A stretch of DNA of 64,000 nucleotides from Clostridia bacterium (GTDB lineage Bacteria; Bacillota; Clostridia; Caldicoprobacterales; Caldicoprobacteraceae): positions 9,546-73,545 of the forward strand of contig PKRC01000007.1 of assembly GCA_017577715.1 (NCBI GenBank), read 5' to 3'. Below, piece after piece: positions 53,091 through 62,209 of the stretch. Positions within the stretch are counted from its first letter, which is position 1, and every line of letters begins with the position of its first letter. The position numbers and the translations under genes are program-made. A model generated the notes under the pieces. It worked only from the letters and a program-made list of their open reading frames with translations, did not search any database and was not told the DNA's origin.

Positions 53091-53100
53091 TCCTATATGA
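53091..53100. promoter_or_regulatory. Shared operator-like motif, copy C (larE operon)
   Basis: TCCTATATGA followed by GTAATATAAT. It abuts the larE -10 in the same way copy A abuts the cooS -10. Confidence 0.55.
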
Positions 53101-53105
53101 GTAAT

Positions 53106-53134
53106 ATAATAATCGTTGGCACATCGTTTGTCAA
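53106..53134 (-). promoter_or_regulatory. larE operon promoter
   Basis: Minus strand TTGACA, 17-base spacer, TATTAT. The transcript leader is about 170 bases long. Confidence 0.65.
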
Positions 53135-53426
53135 TAACTTGTAACGGCGATAAAAGCCTTCTTTCAGGGGTGTAAAATTTGACAAAAAATTTGCAAAAGG
53201 AGACTATTTCACAAAAATATGCTAAAATATATTTTGTGCTTGCCTGGGACAGAAGAATAATCTCTAAAGGAAAGCTAAAAAGGTCAATTGACAGGGCAAA
53301 CTATGCGGTACCGTAGGGGATGGCTGTGCACCTTTGACATTTATGGGATGTTTGTTAGAGTAAGCTGGATATTCATAGTTGCAAATATACAAAAGAGATC
53401 TATGGAAAGGAGTTGTAAAGGTATAT

Positions 53427-54827
53427 ATGGTAAGGATAACGGAATTATTTGCTCCAAAAGACATGACAGAGGGTGAACCATGGAAGCGAATAATCGTCTT
53501 TTCCATCCCCATGCTTATTGGCAATATAGCGCAGCAGCTTTATAACACCGTTGATTCGATTGTTATTGGAAGGTACGTGGGAGATAATGCCCTCGCTGCC
53601 GTAGGTAATGCTTTCCCGGTGTTAAATTTTTTACTTGTGCTTTTTGTAGCGGTGGCCACCGGGGCGGGCATAATGGTAGCGCAGTATTTTGGGGCAAAGG
53701 ACCGTGAAAGGCTTTCCCGTTCCATAGGCGTGTGCATCACCCTGACGGCCATAACATCATTTATAATAATGGTGGTAGGGGTCATTGTAGTCCGCCCTAT
53801 GCTTAAGCTTATAAACACGCCTGAGTCCATTTTAGACTGGTGTGCCGAGTATCTTTTGATATTGTTAGTGGGTAACTGGGGGTTTTCATACTTTAACATT
53901 TTATCGGGAATCCTGCGCGGCCTGGGTGATTCGCTGTCGCCGCTGGTGTTTTTGCTTATATCTACCGCTCTCAATATAGTGTTGGATATATGGTTTGTGG
54001 CCCAATTCAATATGGGAGTGCCTGGAGTGGCATGGGCCACCATTATTGCACAGGTAATATCTGCTATACTGTGTTTTGTCAAGCTCAAAAAGATGAGAAA
54101 TGTATTTGATCTCAACTTGGAAATGCTTAAACCTATGAAGGAGTATGTGACTCAGCTGATAAAGCTCGGTATACCCTCCGGGCTTACCCAGGCTATATTC
54201 TCGCTTGCTATGGTTGCCGTGCAATCTTTGACCAATTCCTTCGGCGAAATGGTCATCGCCTGCAATGTCATAGTCATGCGAGTAGATGGATTTGCTATGA
54301 TGCCAAACTTTAGCTTTGGCGTTACCATGACTACCTTTGCAGGGCAAAATATTGGGGCAAGGAAGATGGATAGAGTGGAAAAAGGGGTTCGGGAAGGTCT
54401 CATAATTGCTGTTAGCGTCTCCACTGTAATTACCATAATCATATTGCTCTATGGAAGACATCTCATGAGCATATTTACCAGGACTGCTGAACTTGTCGAT
54501 TTAAGCATGAGGATGATGTCCATCCTTGCGGTGGGATATATTGCCATGGCGGTGACCCAGGTTTTATCGGGAGTCATGCGCGGGGCAGGTGATACAGTAA
54601 CGCCTATGTGGATTTCGCTTATAACCGCCATTGTAGTGCGCGTGCCGATCGCTTATGCCATTGCTTACCTTACGCGAAGCGAAGCCTATCCCACTGGGAG
54701 GCCCGAATCTATATTTGTATCGCTGTTGATTGCATGGGTATGCGGTGCCATAATTACTGCGATTTTCTACAAAAAAGGCAATTGGAGAAAAAAATCCCTT
54801 TTAAGCAATGGACAAGTTGAGGCATAA
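53427..54827 (+). CDS. MATE family efflux transporter
   Basis: About 466 residues, 12 membrane helices in two six-helix halves with matching starts (FSIPMLIGNIAQQLYNTVDSIVIGRYVG and LGIPSGLTQAIFSLAMVAVQSL). MATE proteins export drugs or metabolites using Na+ or H+ gradients. ATG 53427 (MVRITELFAPKDMTEG) is preceded by AAAGG; the frame opens earlier but without a good start. It stands alone, divergent from larE. Confidence 0.9.
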   Translation: MVRITELFAPKDMTEGEPWKRIIVFSIPMLIGNIAQQLYNTVDSIVIGRYVGDNALAAVGNAFPVLNFLLVLFVAVATGAGIMVAQYFGAKDRERLSRSIGVCITLTAITSFIIMVVGVIVVRPMLKLINTPESILDWCAEYLLILLVGNWGFSYFNILSGILRGLGDSLSPLVFLLISTALNIVLDIWFVAQFNMGVPGVAWATIIAQVISAILCFVKLKKMRNVFDLNLEMLKPMKEYVTQLIKLGIPSGLTQAIFSLAMVAVQSLTNSFGEMVIACNVIVMRVDGFAMMPNFSFGVTMTTFAGQNIGARKMDRVEKGVREGLIIAVSVSTVITIIILLYGRHLMSIFTRTAELVDLSMRMMSILAVGYIAMAVTQVLSGVMRGAGDTVTPMWISLITAIVVRVPIAYAIAYLTRSEAYPTGRPESIFVSLLIAWVCGAIITAIFYKKGNWRKKSLLSNGQVEA

Positions 54828-55160
54828 CTTGATAAGGATATGACGCTATACTTTTATGACGTTATAAATGAGGGGAAAACGTGATAATATTAAAACCTAT
54901 TCAGAATGCTGGCTGAAAGCAAAAGTGTACTTATTTTGCTTGTGATATTTTAGCTGACTTACACAAGAATTTAATGTTGGCGTCTGTTATAATTCCTTTA
55001 GAATGGTATAATAATTTTAACTGTAGAGGGGTTCATGGATATGGGCAGCTTTGAGCATCTGAATATATGCCGACTTTTTTGATGGGCTGATTGCCGATTG
55101 GGTGGTTCAATCCCGGATTTCTCATCAGTTGTAAATCTTTAAATAAATGGAGGTACAAAT
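54828..55160 (+). other. Gap before the PH-domain gene
   Basis: 333 bases. TGGTATAAT at 55002-55010 is an extended -10. A 15-codon ORF with a fair ribosome site (AGAGGGG, then ATG 55035 to TGA 55082, starting MDMGSFEHL) lies in the leader; it may be a leader peptide or chance. Confidence 0.4.
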
Positions 55161-55532
55161 ATGATCGACTTTAAAAATGGATGGTTTAAGCTTTCACCCA
55201 TTTCGAAAGCCGAAGGGGAAAAGGCAGTGGCTCCCCTTCTGATAGACGATGAGGAAGTCATTGCTGCTTTTCAATCGGTGCGGGATAAACTGATTTTTAC
55301 GAATAAGCGCATTATAGCAGTCAATGTACAGGGCCTTACCGGGAGCAAAATAGATTACACGTCGATTCCGTACAGCAGAATTCAGGCTTTTTCGGTTGAA
55401 ACGGCGGGAGTGTTTGATAGGGATTGTGAACTAGAGATATATGTGAGCGGTATTGGTAAGATCAAATTCGAGCTTCGCAGTTCTTTTGACATACGGACGT
55501 TTAGTAGGGCAATTGGCAAGTATATATTGTGA
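55161..55532 (+). CDS. Bacterial PH-domain protein (YvbH-type)
   Basis: A 123-residue protein covered by one bacterial pleckstrin-homology domain: DKLIFTNKRIIAVNVQGLTGSKIDYTSIPYSRIQAFSVE-type strand pattern, then LEIYVSGIGKIKFELRSSFDIRTFSRAIGKYI (split here for length). bPH proteins of this size form ring-like pentamers; the ligand is unknown. TGGAGG precedes ATG 55161. The gene is followed by a fragment of an unrelated gene. Confidence 0.85.
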   Translation: MIDFKNGWFKLSPISKAEGEKAVAPLLIDDEEVIAAFQSVRDKLIFTNKRIIAVNVQGLTGSKIDYTSIPYSRIQAFSVETAGVFDRDCELEIYVSGIGKIKFELRSSFDIRTFSRAIGKYIL

Positions 55533-55547
55533 TATAAAATCACTTTT

Positions 55548-55747
55548 TTAGGAAATACGCAAGTGCGTTTAAGATTCTGAAGATCCATGGGGAGGAGACA
55601 GAGCTTGTCTTTGCCGATGTGGCCCGGCATATAGAAACCAATTTGCTGCTTGCTGAGGGCTTAAATGTGCTTGAGTTCAGCTATAACTATGACCTTGTGG
55701 GCAGGGACAAGCCCCTTCAGAAGTACATCGATATAATTAAATTTTAA
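55548..55747 (+). pseudogene. 3' fragment of an unrecognised gene
   Basis: An open frame without a start codon reads KYASAFKILKIHGEE, ARHIETNLLLAEGLNVL and DLVGRDKPLQKYIDIIKF, then a stop and a terminator. Codon use and charge pattern look protein-coding. The 5' part is missing, so it is a truncated relic. I do not recognise the family. Confidence 0.5.
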
Positions 55748-55773
55748 ACCCTCGGAGGGGGTTTTTTATTTTT
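55746..55773 (+). terminator. Terminator after the gene fragment
   Basis: AAACCC(tc)gga-containing stem AACCCTC/GGGGGTT followed by TTTTTATTTTT. Confidence 0.7.
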
Positions 55774-55932
55774 GGCATCTTATAATTGTAGTTGGCCACG
55801 GATAAAAGTTTGGATGAAAATAAAGTAAAAAAAATGAAGTAATTTGTTGAATTATGTAGAAAATGTTGCTATAATTAATTTAAAATATGTTTTACGAGTG
55901 TAATTGATTCAAATTCATAAAAGCGAATGTAA

Positions 55933-56027
55933 CCTTTGTTAAAGGGCAAACCTGTCGAAAGGCAGGGACGCAAAGCTACGGGCCTAAGGGACGTTATATT
56001 GTTCTATGGCAACCGGCTGCACAAAGG
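55933..56027 (+). promoter_or_regulatory. Cyclic-di-GMP-I (GEMM) riboswitch aptamer
   Basis: The class I c-di-GMP aptamer is recognisable by GGGCAAACC, the GAAA tetraloop hairpin CCTGTC-GAAA-GGCAGG, GGACGCAAAGCTACGGGCCTAA and the receptor-side TGGCAACCGGCTGC. Outer stem P1 is CCTTTGT (55933-55939) with ACAAAGG (56021-56027). It lies upstream of a gene for a c-di-GMP signalling protein. Confidence 0.92.
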
Positions 56028-56052
56028 GTGATGGGCCAAAGATATACATAGC

Positions 56053-56103
56053 TCTGCATGGAATAGGTATGTTCCTTTTGGTGCCGGTGTGTAGAGTTTT
56101 TTT
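56053..56103 (+). terminator. Riboswitch expression platform, terminator-like
   Basis: An imperfect stem (CTCTGCA with TGTGTAGAG, containing GGAA/TTCC inside) ends in seven T at 56097-56103. GCCGGT in its right half can also pair with ACCGGC of the aptamer, suggesting mutually exclusive folds. ON or OFF sense is not settled by eye. Confidence 0.55.
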
Positions 56104-56442
56104 ATTTGTTAAATGTGAATATGATTGAGTAATATAAAGGTTTGCTTAGGGGCAAAGGAGTATGGATATACTGACATTTGGTTTACACATATTTGCAATT
56201 GAAGAAATCAAGGAAGAAATACATTTTATCCGCAACAATTCTAGTCGTATGATTGCATGAAGAGTTAATTTGTGCACTCAATGGAATAAAATGGAAGAAA
56301 AACCTATAAATGTAAATATATAATTGACGTAATTAACGCGATATGAAAATTGTGGAGTACTACAATTTTAGATTTGGTAGGCATATTTATTATATATTTG
56401 ATAGGTGGTAATTAATAAGTTTTTAGAGGTAAGGAGGGTAAA
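56104..56442 (+). other. Stretch between riboswitch and HD-GYP gene
   Basis: 339 AT-rich bases. It contains a 32-codon ORF at 56162-56260 (starting MDILTFGLHIF), whose AAAGGAG is too close to the ATG for a normal ribosome site. No other gene or clear promoter is seen. Confidence 0.4.
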
Positions 56443-58374
56443 ATGAAAGAAGAAACCGTGCAAAAAATTTTCCAGCAGATCCCGTTGGGATGCGCTATTC
56501 ATAGGGTAATTGAAGAGCCGGAAAAGGGTAAGGGTTATATCTTTGTTGACGTTAATGCTACCTTTGAAAAATTGACCGGATTATCAAAGCATGCTGTTGT
56601 AGGCAAGGAAATAAATGAGGCAGTATATGGTAACAATCTTGAGGGGTTTGATTGGAGTGGGTTGTATGAGGAAGTAATTTTGAGCGGACAACCCAAGGAG
56701 ATTAAACAATATTTGAAATGGTCAAAGCGCTGGTGTAGGATAACAGCTTTTTCAATAGATAAGGAACATTTTGCTACGGTATTCCAGGATACTACTGAAG
56801 AGGTGGAGCTGGAGAATGCTTTGGGCGAAAAGAACAGCAAGTTAAATTGCTTTGCTAAAGGGCCCGGAGAAGTATTTGATGAGAAATTTGAGGCTACTGA
56901 TAATGAACTGTATTATCAAAAAGAACTGTTGAGGATTATCTTATTTTTCATCAGTGATGGTGTTGTTGTTGCTGACCGGTGTGGTAGGATAAACATGCTC
57001 AATCCTGCTGCCCAGCGGATTACTGGCTGGAGCGAGGATGAAGTAAAGGGGAAGCCCTTTGATGAGGTTTTTAAGTTGATAAACGAGCGTACGGGTAAAA
57101 TGGTGAAAACGCCCATAGCACAAGCTTTGCGAACGGGAAATGCTGTAAACGTGGCAAAACATATTGCTGTGATAACAAAAAAAGGCAGAAAGGCATTGAT
57201 AGCCGACAGCGGTACGCCGATAAAGGTTGTGCCCATAAAAGATATAAAAGGTCAAACTGTGGGAGCAGTCATGGTCTTTCGCGATATCACGCAGGACAAG
57301 GTATGGCAGGACCAGTTTACCAGCTTAAACTGGCGTGACCCGCTGACAGGGCTTTATAGTCGCCGGTTTGTGGAAGAGGAGTTCACAAAATGGCAAGTTT
57401 CCTCCCGAGTATTTTCCATTGGTGTTATAGTAGCCGATATTAACGGGCTTAAGCTGGTTAACGACACCTTTGGGGTTCAGGAAGGGGATAACCTGCTTAA
57501 AAGAGCGGCTAGGATATTGAAGGAAAGCTGTAGGCGGACCGATATAGTAGCCAGATGGGATGGAGATGAATTTATAATTCTTTTGCCGCGCATCACAGCA
57601 CGGGCTGTTGAAAAAATTGTGGAGAGGATAAAAAACAGGTGCCTACAAGAGAAAGAGGGGGAGGTGCAGCTCAGCCTGGCCGTTGGCTATGCGGTTAAGA
57701 GAAAGCCATTGGAGAGCTTGAATCAGATTGTTAAAGAAGCAGAAGAGATGATGCACCGTACCAAACTTGTGGAAGAGAAAAGCTATCGTAATACTGTGGT
57801 AAGCAGTATTCTTATGACTTTGTTTGCTAAAAGTACCGAGACTGAGGAGCATGCTGAGCGATTGAAAAACTATTGTTTGGTAATAGGCAAAAAAATGGGG
57901 CTTTCATCTAAGCAATTGGATGAATTGGCACTTCTGGCTGTACTCCATGATATAGGCAAAATAGGTATAAATGAAAGCATACTGCGAAAACCGGGGCCGT
58001 TAACGGAGGGAGAATGGGAGGAGATGAAGAAACACCCGGAAATTGGGTGGCGCATCGCAAAGGGCATTTCCGAGCTTGCGCATATTGCTGAGTATATACT
58101 GTATCACCATGAACGCTGGGACGGGCGTGGGTACCCAAAGGGACTAAAGGGGGAGGAGATCCCTCTGCTATGCCGCATTTTAGCTGTTGTAGATGCTTAT
58201 GATGCCATGACCAGCGATCGCGTGTACCGCAAAGCCATGAGCAAAGAAAAGGCGCTGGCGGAAATAAAGAAAAACGCAGGAACGCAGTTTGATCCACAGA
58301 TTGTAGAAAATTTTATAGATTTGCTGGCAAATGAGGATACAGAAAAGATCGATAAGACTAGACCTTTTATTTAG
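56443..58374 (+). CDS. PAS-PAS-GGDEF-HD-GYP c-di-GMP signalling protein
   Basis: A 643-residue cytoplasmic protein without membrane segments. PAS-like domains lie at about 5-125 and 160-285 (GVVVADRCGRINMLNPAAQ, ITGWSEDEVKGKP). The GGDEF domain (about 300-460) has DPLTGLYSRRFVEEE and DGDEF at 373-377, i.e. the first Gly is Asp, so cyclase activity is doubtful. HD-GYP follows (about 475-640) with HDIGKIG (H502, D503), HPEIG and HHERWDGRGYP intact, so it should hydrolyse c-di-GMP. AAGGAGG precedes ATG 56443. A c-di-GMP riboswitch lies upstream, giving possible feedback. Confidence 0.93.
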   Translation: MKEETVQKIFQQIPLGCAIHRVIEEPEKGKGYIFVDVNATFEKLTGLSKHAVVGKEINEAVYGNNLEGFDWSGLYEEVILSGQPKEIKQYLKWSKRWCRITAFSIDKEHFATVFQDTTEEVELENALGEKNSKLNCFAKGPGEVFDEKFEATDNELYYQKELLRIILFFISDGVVVADRCGRINMLNPAAQRITGWSEDEVKGKPFDEVFKLINERTGKMVKTPIAQALRTGNAVNVAKHIAVITKKGRKALIADSGTPIKVVPIKDIKGQTVGAVMVFRDITQDKVWQDQFTSLNWRDPLTGLYSRRFVEEEFTKWQVSSRVFSIGVIVADINGLKLVNDTFGVQEGDNLLKRAARILKESCRRTDIVARWDGDEFIILLPRITARAVEKIVERIKNRCLQEKEGEVQLSLAVGYAVKRKPLESLNQIVKEAEEMMHRTKLVEEKSYRNTVVSSILMTLFAKSTETEEHAERLKNYCLVIGKKMGLSSKQLDELALLAVLHDIGKIGINESILRKPGPLTEGEWEEMKKHPEIGWRIAKGISELAHIAEYILYHHERWDGRGYPKGLKGEEIPLLCRILAVVDAYDAMTSDRVYRKAMSKEKALAEIKKNAGTQFDPQIVENFIDLLANEDTEKIDKTRPFI

Positions 58375-58416
58375 TCAGACAGTTATAGTTAAACAGTTGG
58401 ACGGAAGGAGAAAGGC

Positions 58417-60306
58417 ATGCTTTTTAAAGCGTATAACATAGAAGAGGCGCTATCCAAAGCTGAAGAGCATTATAACTGCCATAGTGATTGTTTGAGTGTC
58501 TATACCATCAAGCCACCGGGGTCCATACTTTGGGGAATTATCAAGTGGCGGGGGGTTTATAGAATTGAAAAATCAAGGAAGGAGATAAAAAAAGCAGCCG
58601 AGATAGATAAAGCCGTAGATGGGACGGTAGAGATTAAAGATGGTATTGTTATAGTCAAGAATCCCATAGGTAGGGGTAAATACCCTTCTTTAGTTATAAA
58701 TGATCAAAATATCGAAATATATATAAATGGGGAAAGAGCAGTTGGAACATGCGTAGTTACGGAAAAAGATTGGATACAGATCATTCCGAGAGAAATTCCT
58801 CCGGTTTCTCGCGTGAAGGTTAAGATTACACCCGATAAAATGCAGGCCATCTTGGAAATTGAAAGGATACCGGGAAGAAGGTACTTTTTAAAGGATATAA
58901 AGGCCAGCAACAGCATTGTGATTAGCGGAGACTATGAGGAAATTCCGGCACCGCCTGTTTCGTTTGAGCAGTGCATACAGGAGCTGATTAAGAATGGAGT
59001 CTTAATGGAGTTCATTTTGATAGAAGAGATTAAGAGGCTGATCGAATTGCCGGGGAATGTAAGTGCGGTTGTAGCAAAGGGTAGACCGCCCATTGATGGC
59101 GTTGACAGCCGCATAAAGTACTTTTTCCTCCAACACAGTTGCAGAAATCCCGATTTTGATACCGATAAAAAAGTGAATATGATGGATCATACAATTATTC
59201 CTACGGTTGAAGTAGGGGAAATACTGGATGAAAAGGTGATTCCTGCTATACCGGGTATGGATGGAATGACTGTTACTGGAGAGGTTATTAAAGCCCGCCC
59301 TGCCAAGGAAGCGGTGTTTAAGGCAGGGAAAGGTGCGGTGCTTTTGGATAATAACAGAATTGTGGCAGCTATTTCAGGAAGGCCTATACTGGAAAAAGGC
59401 GTAGTGAGCGTAAACCCAGTATTGACCATTCCCAGTGATGTCAGTGTGGAGACAGGCAATATTAGGTTTGATGGGGACGTGGTCGTGAAAGGCGATGTAA
59501 AGGATGGCCTGAGAGTGATAGCCGGAGGGAATATTATAATTTATGGGAACTGCTATCATGCAACTATAAAAGGAGGTAGAAATGTAGAGATATACGGCAG
59601 AGTCATCAGATGTAAAGTCACAGCAGGTGGCAATATAGTCCAACATTTTTTTGTACTTCCTAGTATAGTAAGAATTAATCGTGAATTGAAAGCCATTGTT
59701 GAAAAAGCAACCGAAATGTATTTAAGGCAAAAAGATGGAAACGTAGGATTCATTATATATAGATTGGTAAACGAAAATACCACGGTTAAGACCCTTATGA
59801 AGGATATTGAAAATATATTTCCCCTAATGCAAGAGGAGGAAGAGTCCAAAGATATTTCAAAGTTGCTGTATAAAATTAAAGACAAATTATTCGGCATTAA
59901 TGCTTTTCGAATAAATAGCTTGGATGGAGTGCGTAGCATTTGTGCAGAACTTATCGAGTATGAAAATGTTCATAAACAACGCTATATATCTAATATGAAT
60001 ATAACGTTGAGGTATTGTGAAAATTCCATGATTTTTGCCAGTGGGAGCGTTATTATAACAGGGCGTGGAAGCTATCAATCTAATATAGTTGCCAAAAACC
60101 GCATTATTTTCAAAGATCCCACAAGTGTAGTGTTGGGAGGGATGCTGGTGGCGGGTAAGGGTATAAAAGCGGGGATAGTAGGTTCTTCCATGGGCGTAAG
60201 TACTTATTGTAAAGTTGTAGATGCTAATGGGAAGTTTGATGTCGTTTATTGTTATCCCGGCACCATATTGAACATAAATAATAAAAGGGTAGAATTCAGT
60301 TTATAA
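58417..60306 (+). CDS. FapA-like DUF342 polymer protein
   Basis: A 629-residue protein of the FapA/DUF342 family. The first 55 residues look like a Jag-N-type domain (KAYNIEEALSKAEEHYNC). The central part (about 180-330) has the FapA N-domain, and about 330-600 is a right-handed beta-helix (GDVVVKGDVKDGLRVIAGGN, GRNVEIYGRVIRCKVTAGG). It begins 42 bases after the HD-GYP gene, so it may share the riboswitch-controlled transcript. In other bacteria FapA affects flagella or surface assembly; the role here is unknown. Confidence 0.85.
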   Translation: MLFKAYNIEEALSKAEEHYNCHSDCLSVYTIKPPGSILWGIIKWRGVYRIEKSRKEIKKAAEIDKAVDGTVEIKDGIVIVKNPIGRGKYPSLVINDQNIEIYINGERAVGTCVVTEKDWIQIIPREIPPVSRVKVKITPDKMQAILEIERIPGRRYFLKDIKASNSIVISGDYEEIPAPPVSFEQCIQELIKNGVLMEFILIEEIKRLIELPGNVSAVVAKGRPPIDGVDSRIKYFFLQHSCRNPDFDTDKKVNMMDHTIIPTVEVGEILDEKVIPAIPGMDGMTVTGEVIKARPAKEAVFKAGKGAVLLDNNRIVAAISGRPILEKGVVSVNPVLTIPSDVSVETGNIRFDGDVVVKGDVKDGLRVIAGGNIIIYGNCYHATIKGGRNVEIYGRVIRCKVTAGGNIVQHFFVLPSIVRINRELKAIVEKATEMYLRQKDGNVGFIIYRLVNENTTVKTLMKDIENIFPLMQEEEESKDISKLLYKIKDKLFGINAFRINSLDGVRSICAELIEYENVHKQRYISNMNITLRYCENSMIFASGSVIITGRGSYQSNIVAKNRIIFKDPTSVVLGGMLVAGKGIKAGIVGSSMGVSTYCKVVDANGKFDVVYCYPGTILNINNKRVEFSL

Positions 60307-60491
60307 AATGGAATACGGTGGTATAAATACTTAAAAAATGGTTTGGTGTTTTGAGAGTTAGGTAGCGTCTCCAATTCTATTTTTGGTACTCTATCCAAAA
60401 AAAGGTTTTAAATAAGCTGCTTGTTGAGATGGGCAGCATATAGGAAGGCCGCTTTTTTGTAATTGAATAAAAGAAGCAGGGAAGTGAGAAC

Positions 60492-62204
60492 ATGGATTAC
60501 AATATTCTGATAGGCGGTGCAGCAGGACAGGGAGTTGAGACCCTGTCCAGCGTGTTCGAAAAGGTGCTCCAGAGAAATGGCTTCAAGGTCTTCAGCATAA
60601 GGGATTACATGTCAAGGGTACGCGGTGGTCACAACTTCGTTCAGATACGCTTTGGAGACCAAGAGCTTTTTTCTCACGCAGATGAACTGGATGGCATAAT
60701 AGCTTTGAACGAGGAAACGGTTGAGCTACACATAGGCAGGCTTAAGGCGGACGGTTTTGTAATTTGCGATAAGCAGGTTGCTCACGCCGATGACAGGGTA
60801 ATGGCGCTTCCTTTGGTGGAGGTTGCCAGGCGGGTCGGAAACGCCAGGGTGTCAGGCAGCGTCGCTTTGGGAGCGGCACTAGCGCTTCTGGGTATTCCAG
60901 CGACCGAAGTTGAGGCCGTATATTCGAAGATTTTCCGGCCCGATATAGCAAAGCAAAACGCCGAGGCTGCTTTGGAGGGCAGCAAGCTGGTACAGCCCAG
61001 GTACAACCTGTCATTGCCTGTAGATAACCTATCTTTGTCGAAGAATAGCCTATCCTTGCCCAAGGGAGGCGAAAGCATACTGATTAATGGCAACCAGGCC
61101 ATTGCCCTCGGAGCGCTGGCAGCAGGCTGCAAATTCTATTCGGCCTATCCCATGACTCCGTCAACCAGCATAATGAATTATCTGGCTTCAAAGATGCTGG
61201 ATGCTGAAATAGTGGTTGAGCAGGCCGAGGATGAGATTGCTGCCATAAACATGGCAATCGGCGCTTCGTATGCAGGGGCAAGAGCCATGACTGGTACATC
61301 GGGCGGAGGGTTTTCCCTCATGGTGGAAGGGCTGGGGCTGGCCGGCATGCTTGAGGTACCGCTGGTCATAGCCGAGGTGCAGCGTCCGGGCCCGGTAACC
61401 GGATTTCCCACCAGGACCGAGCAGGGCGACCTGAAATTCGTGATTTCAGCTTCCCAAGGGGAGTTTCCACGCATGGTCATCGCGCCCAGAAATGCTGAAG
61501 ATGCCTTTTACCAGACGGTGAGGGCCTTCAACCTGGCCGATAAGTATCAGATTCCAGTCATACTTTTGAGCGATCAATTCCTTGCCGATTCGACGGTGAC
61601 CATAAAGCCATTTGATTTCGATGGAATACGCCATGAGAGGTACATAACGCATACTGTGGAGGATAAGCCTTACAAAAGGTACAAAATCACTCCCACAGGA
61701 GTATCGCCCAGGGTCATACCGGGTAAAATCCCTGGCGTTACGGTGCTGGTGGATAGCGATGAACACGACGAGTACGGCCATATAACCGAATCGGCAGAGG
61801 TCAGGAGGCAGATGGTCGACAAAAGGCTGAGAAAGCTGGAGTATCTGAAGCAGGAATTGCAGGAGCCCTGGTTTTTGGGCGACGACGACTTTGATGTGTT
61901 GATTTTGGCGTGGGGTTCAACCTGGGGACCGCTGGCTGAAGCGGTGTCGATGTTGAATAGTAGGCAGCGTACAAGATATGCTGCTCTGGTGTTTGGCGAT
62001 GTATGGCCTTTGCCTACCAAGCTGCTTGTGGAAAAGGCCAAAAAGGCAAAGAAGATAATAAACGTAGAACAAAATGCCACCGGACAGCTTGCCTCTCTGG
62101 TGGCCGAGGTGGCAGGGATATTCTGCGACTTCAGCGTACTGAAATACGACGGAAGGCCGATGAGCCCGCGATATATCTTTGAGAAAGTGAGGGAAAAGGA
62201 GTAG
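60492..62204 (+). CDS. korA: 2-oxoacid:ferredoxin oxidoreductase, fused gamma-alpha subunit
   Basis: A 570-residue subunit. The gamma domain is N-terminal (about 1-180, GGAAGQGVETLSSVFEKVLQ, RDYMSRVRGGHNF) and the alpha (pyrimidine-binding) domain follows (about 195-570, FYSAYPMTPSTSIMNYLASK, EDEIAAINMAIGASYAGAR). With the beta subunit it oxidatively decarboxylates a 2-oxoacid with CoA, thiamine diphosphate and ferredoxin. A short repetitive linker (NLSLP, NLSLS, NSLSLP) joins the domains. The usual substrate of fused-gamma-alpha types is 2-oxoglutarate; not proven here. Confidence 0.9.
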   Translation: MDYNILIGGAAGQGVETLSSVFEKVLQRNGFKVFSIRDYMSRVRGGHNFVQIRFGDQELFSHADELDGIIALNEETVELHIGRLKADGFVICDKQVAHADDRVMALPLVEVARRVGNARVSGSVALGAALALLGIPATEVEAVYSKIFRPDIAKQNAEAALEGSKLVQPRYNLSLPVDNLSLSKNSLSLPKGGESILINGNQAIALGALAAGCKFYSAYPMTPSTSIMNYLASKMLDAEIVVEQAEDEIAAINMAIGASYAGARAMTGTSGGGFSLMVEGLGLAGMLEVPLVIAEVQRPGPVTGFPTRTEQGDLKFVISASQGEFPRMVIAPRNAEDAFYQTVRAFNLADKYQIPVILLSDQFLADSTVTIKPFDFDGIRHERYITHTVEDKPYKRYKITPTGVSPRVIPGKIPGVTVLVDSDEHDEYGHITESAEVRRQMVDKRLRKLEYLKQELQEPWFLGDDDFDVLILAWGSTWGPLAEAVSMLNSRQRTRYAALVFGDVWPLPTKLLVEKAKKAKKIINVEQNATGQLASLVAEVAGIFCDFSVLKYDGRPMSPRYIFEKVREKE

Positions 62205-62209
62205 GGCTT

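Larger units (their letters stand above)
52938..53426. other. Divergent larE-MATE intergenic region
   Basis: 489 bases. Minus-strand elements: promoter TTGACA (53134-53129), 17-base spacer, TATTAT (53111-53106) for larE. A small GGTTTT-tat-AAAACC hairpin lies at 53044-53058. On the plus strand TGCTAAAAT near 53219 may be an extended -10 for the MATE gene. Confidence 0.5.
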
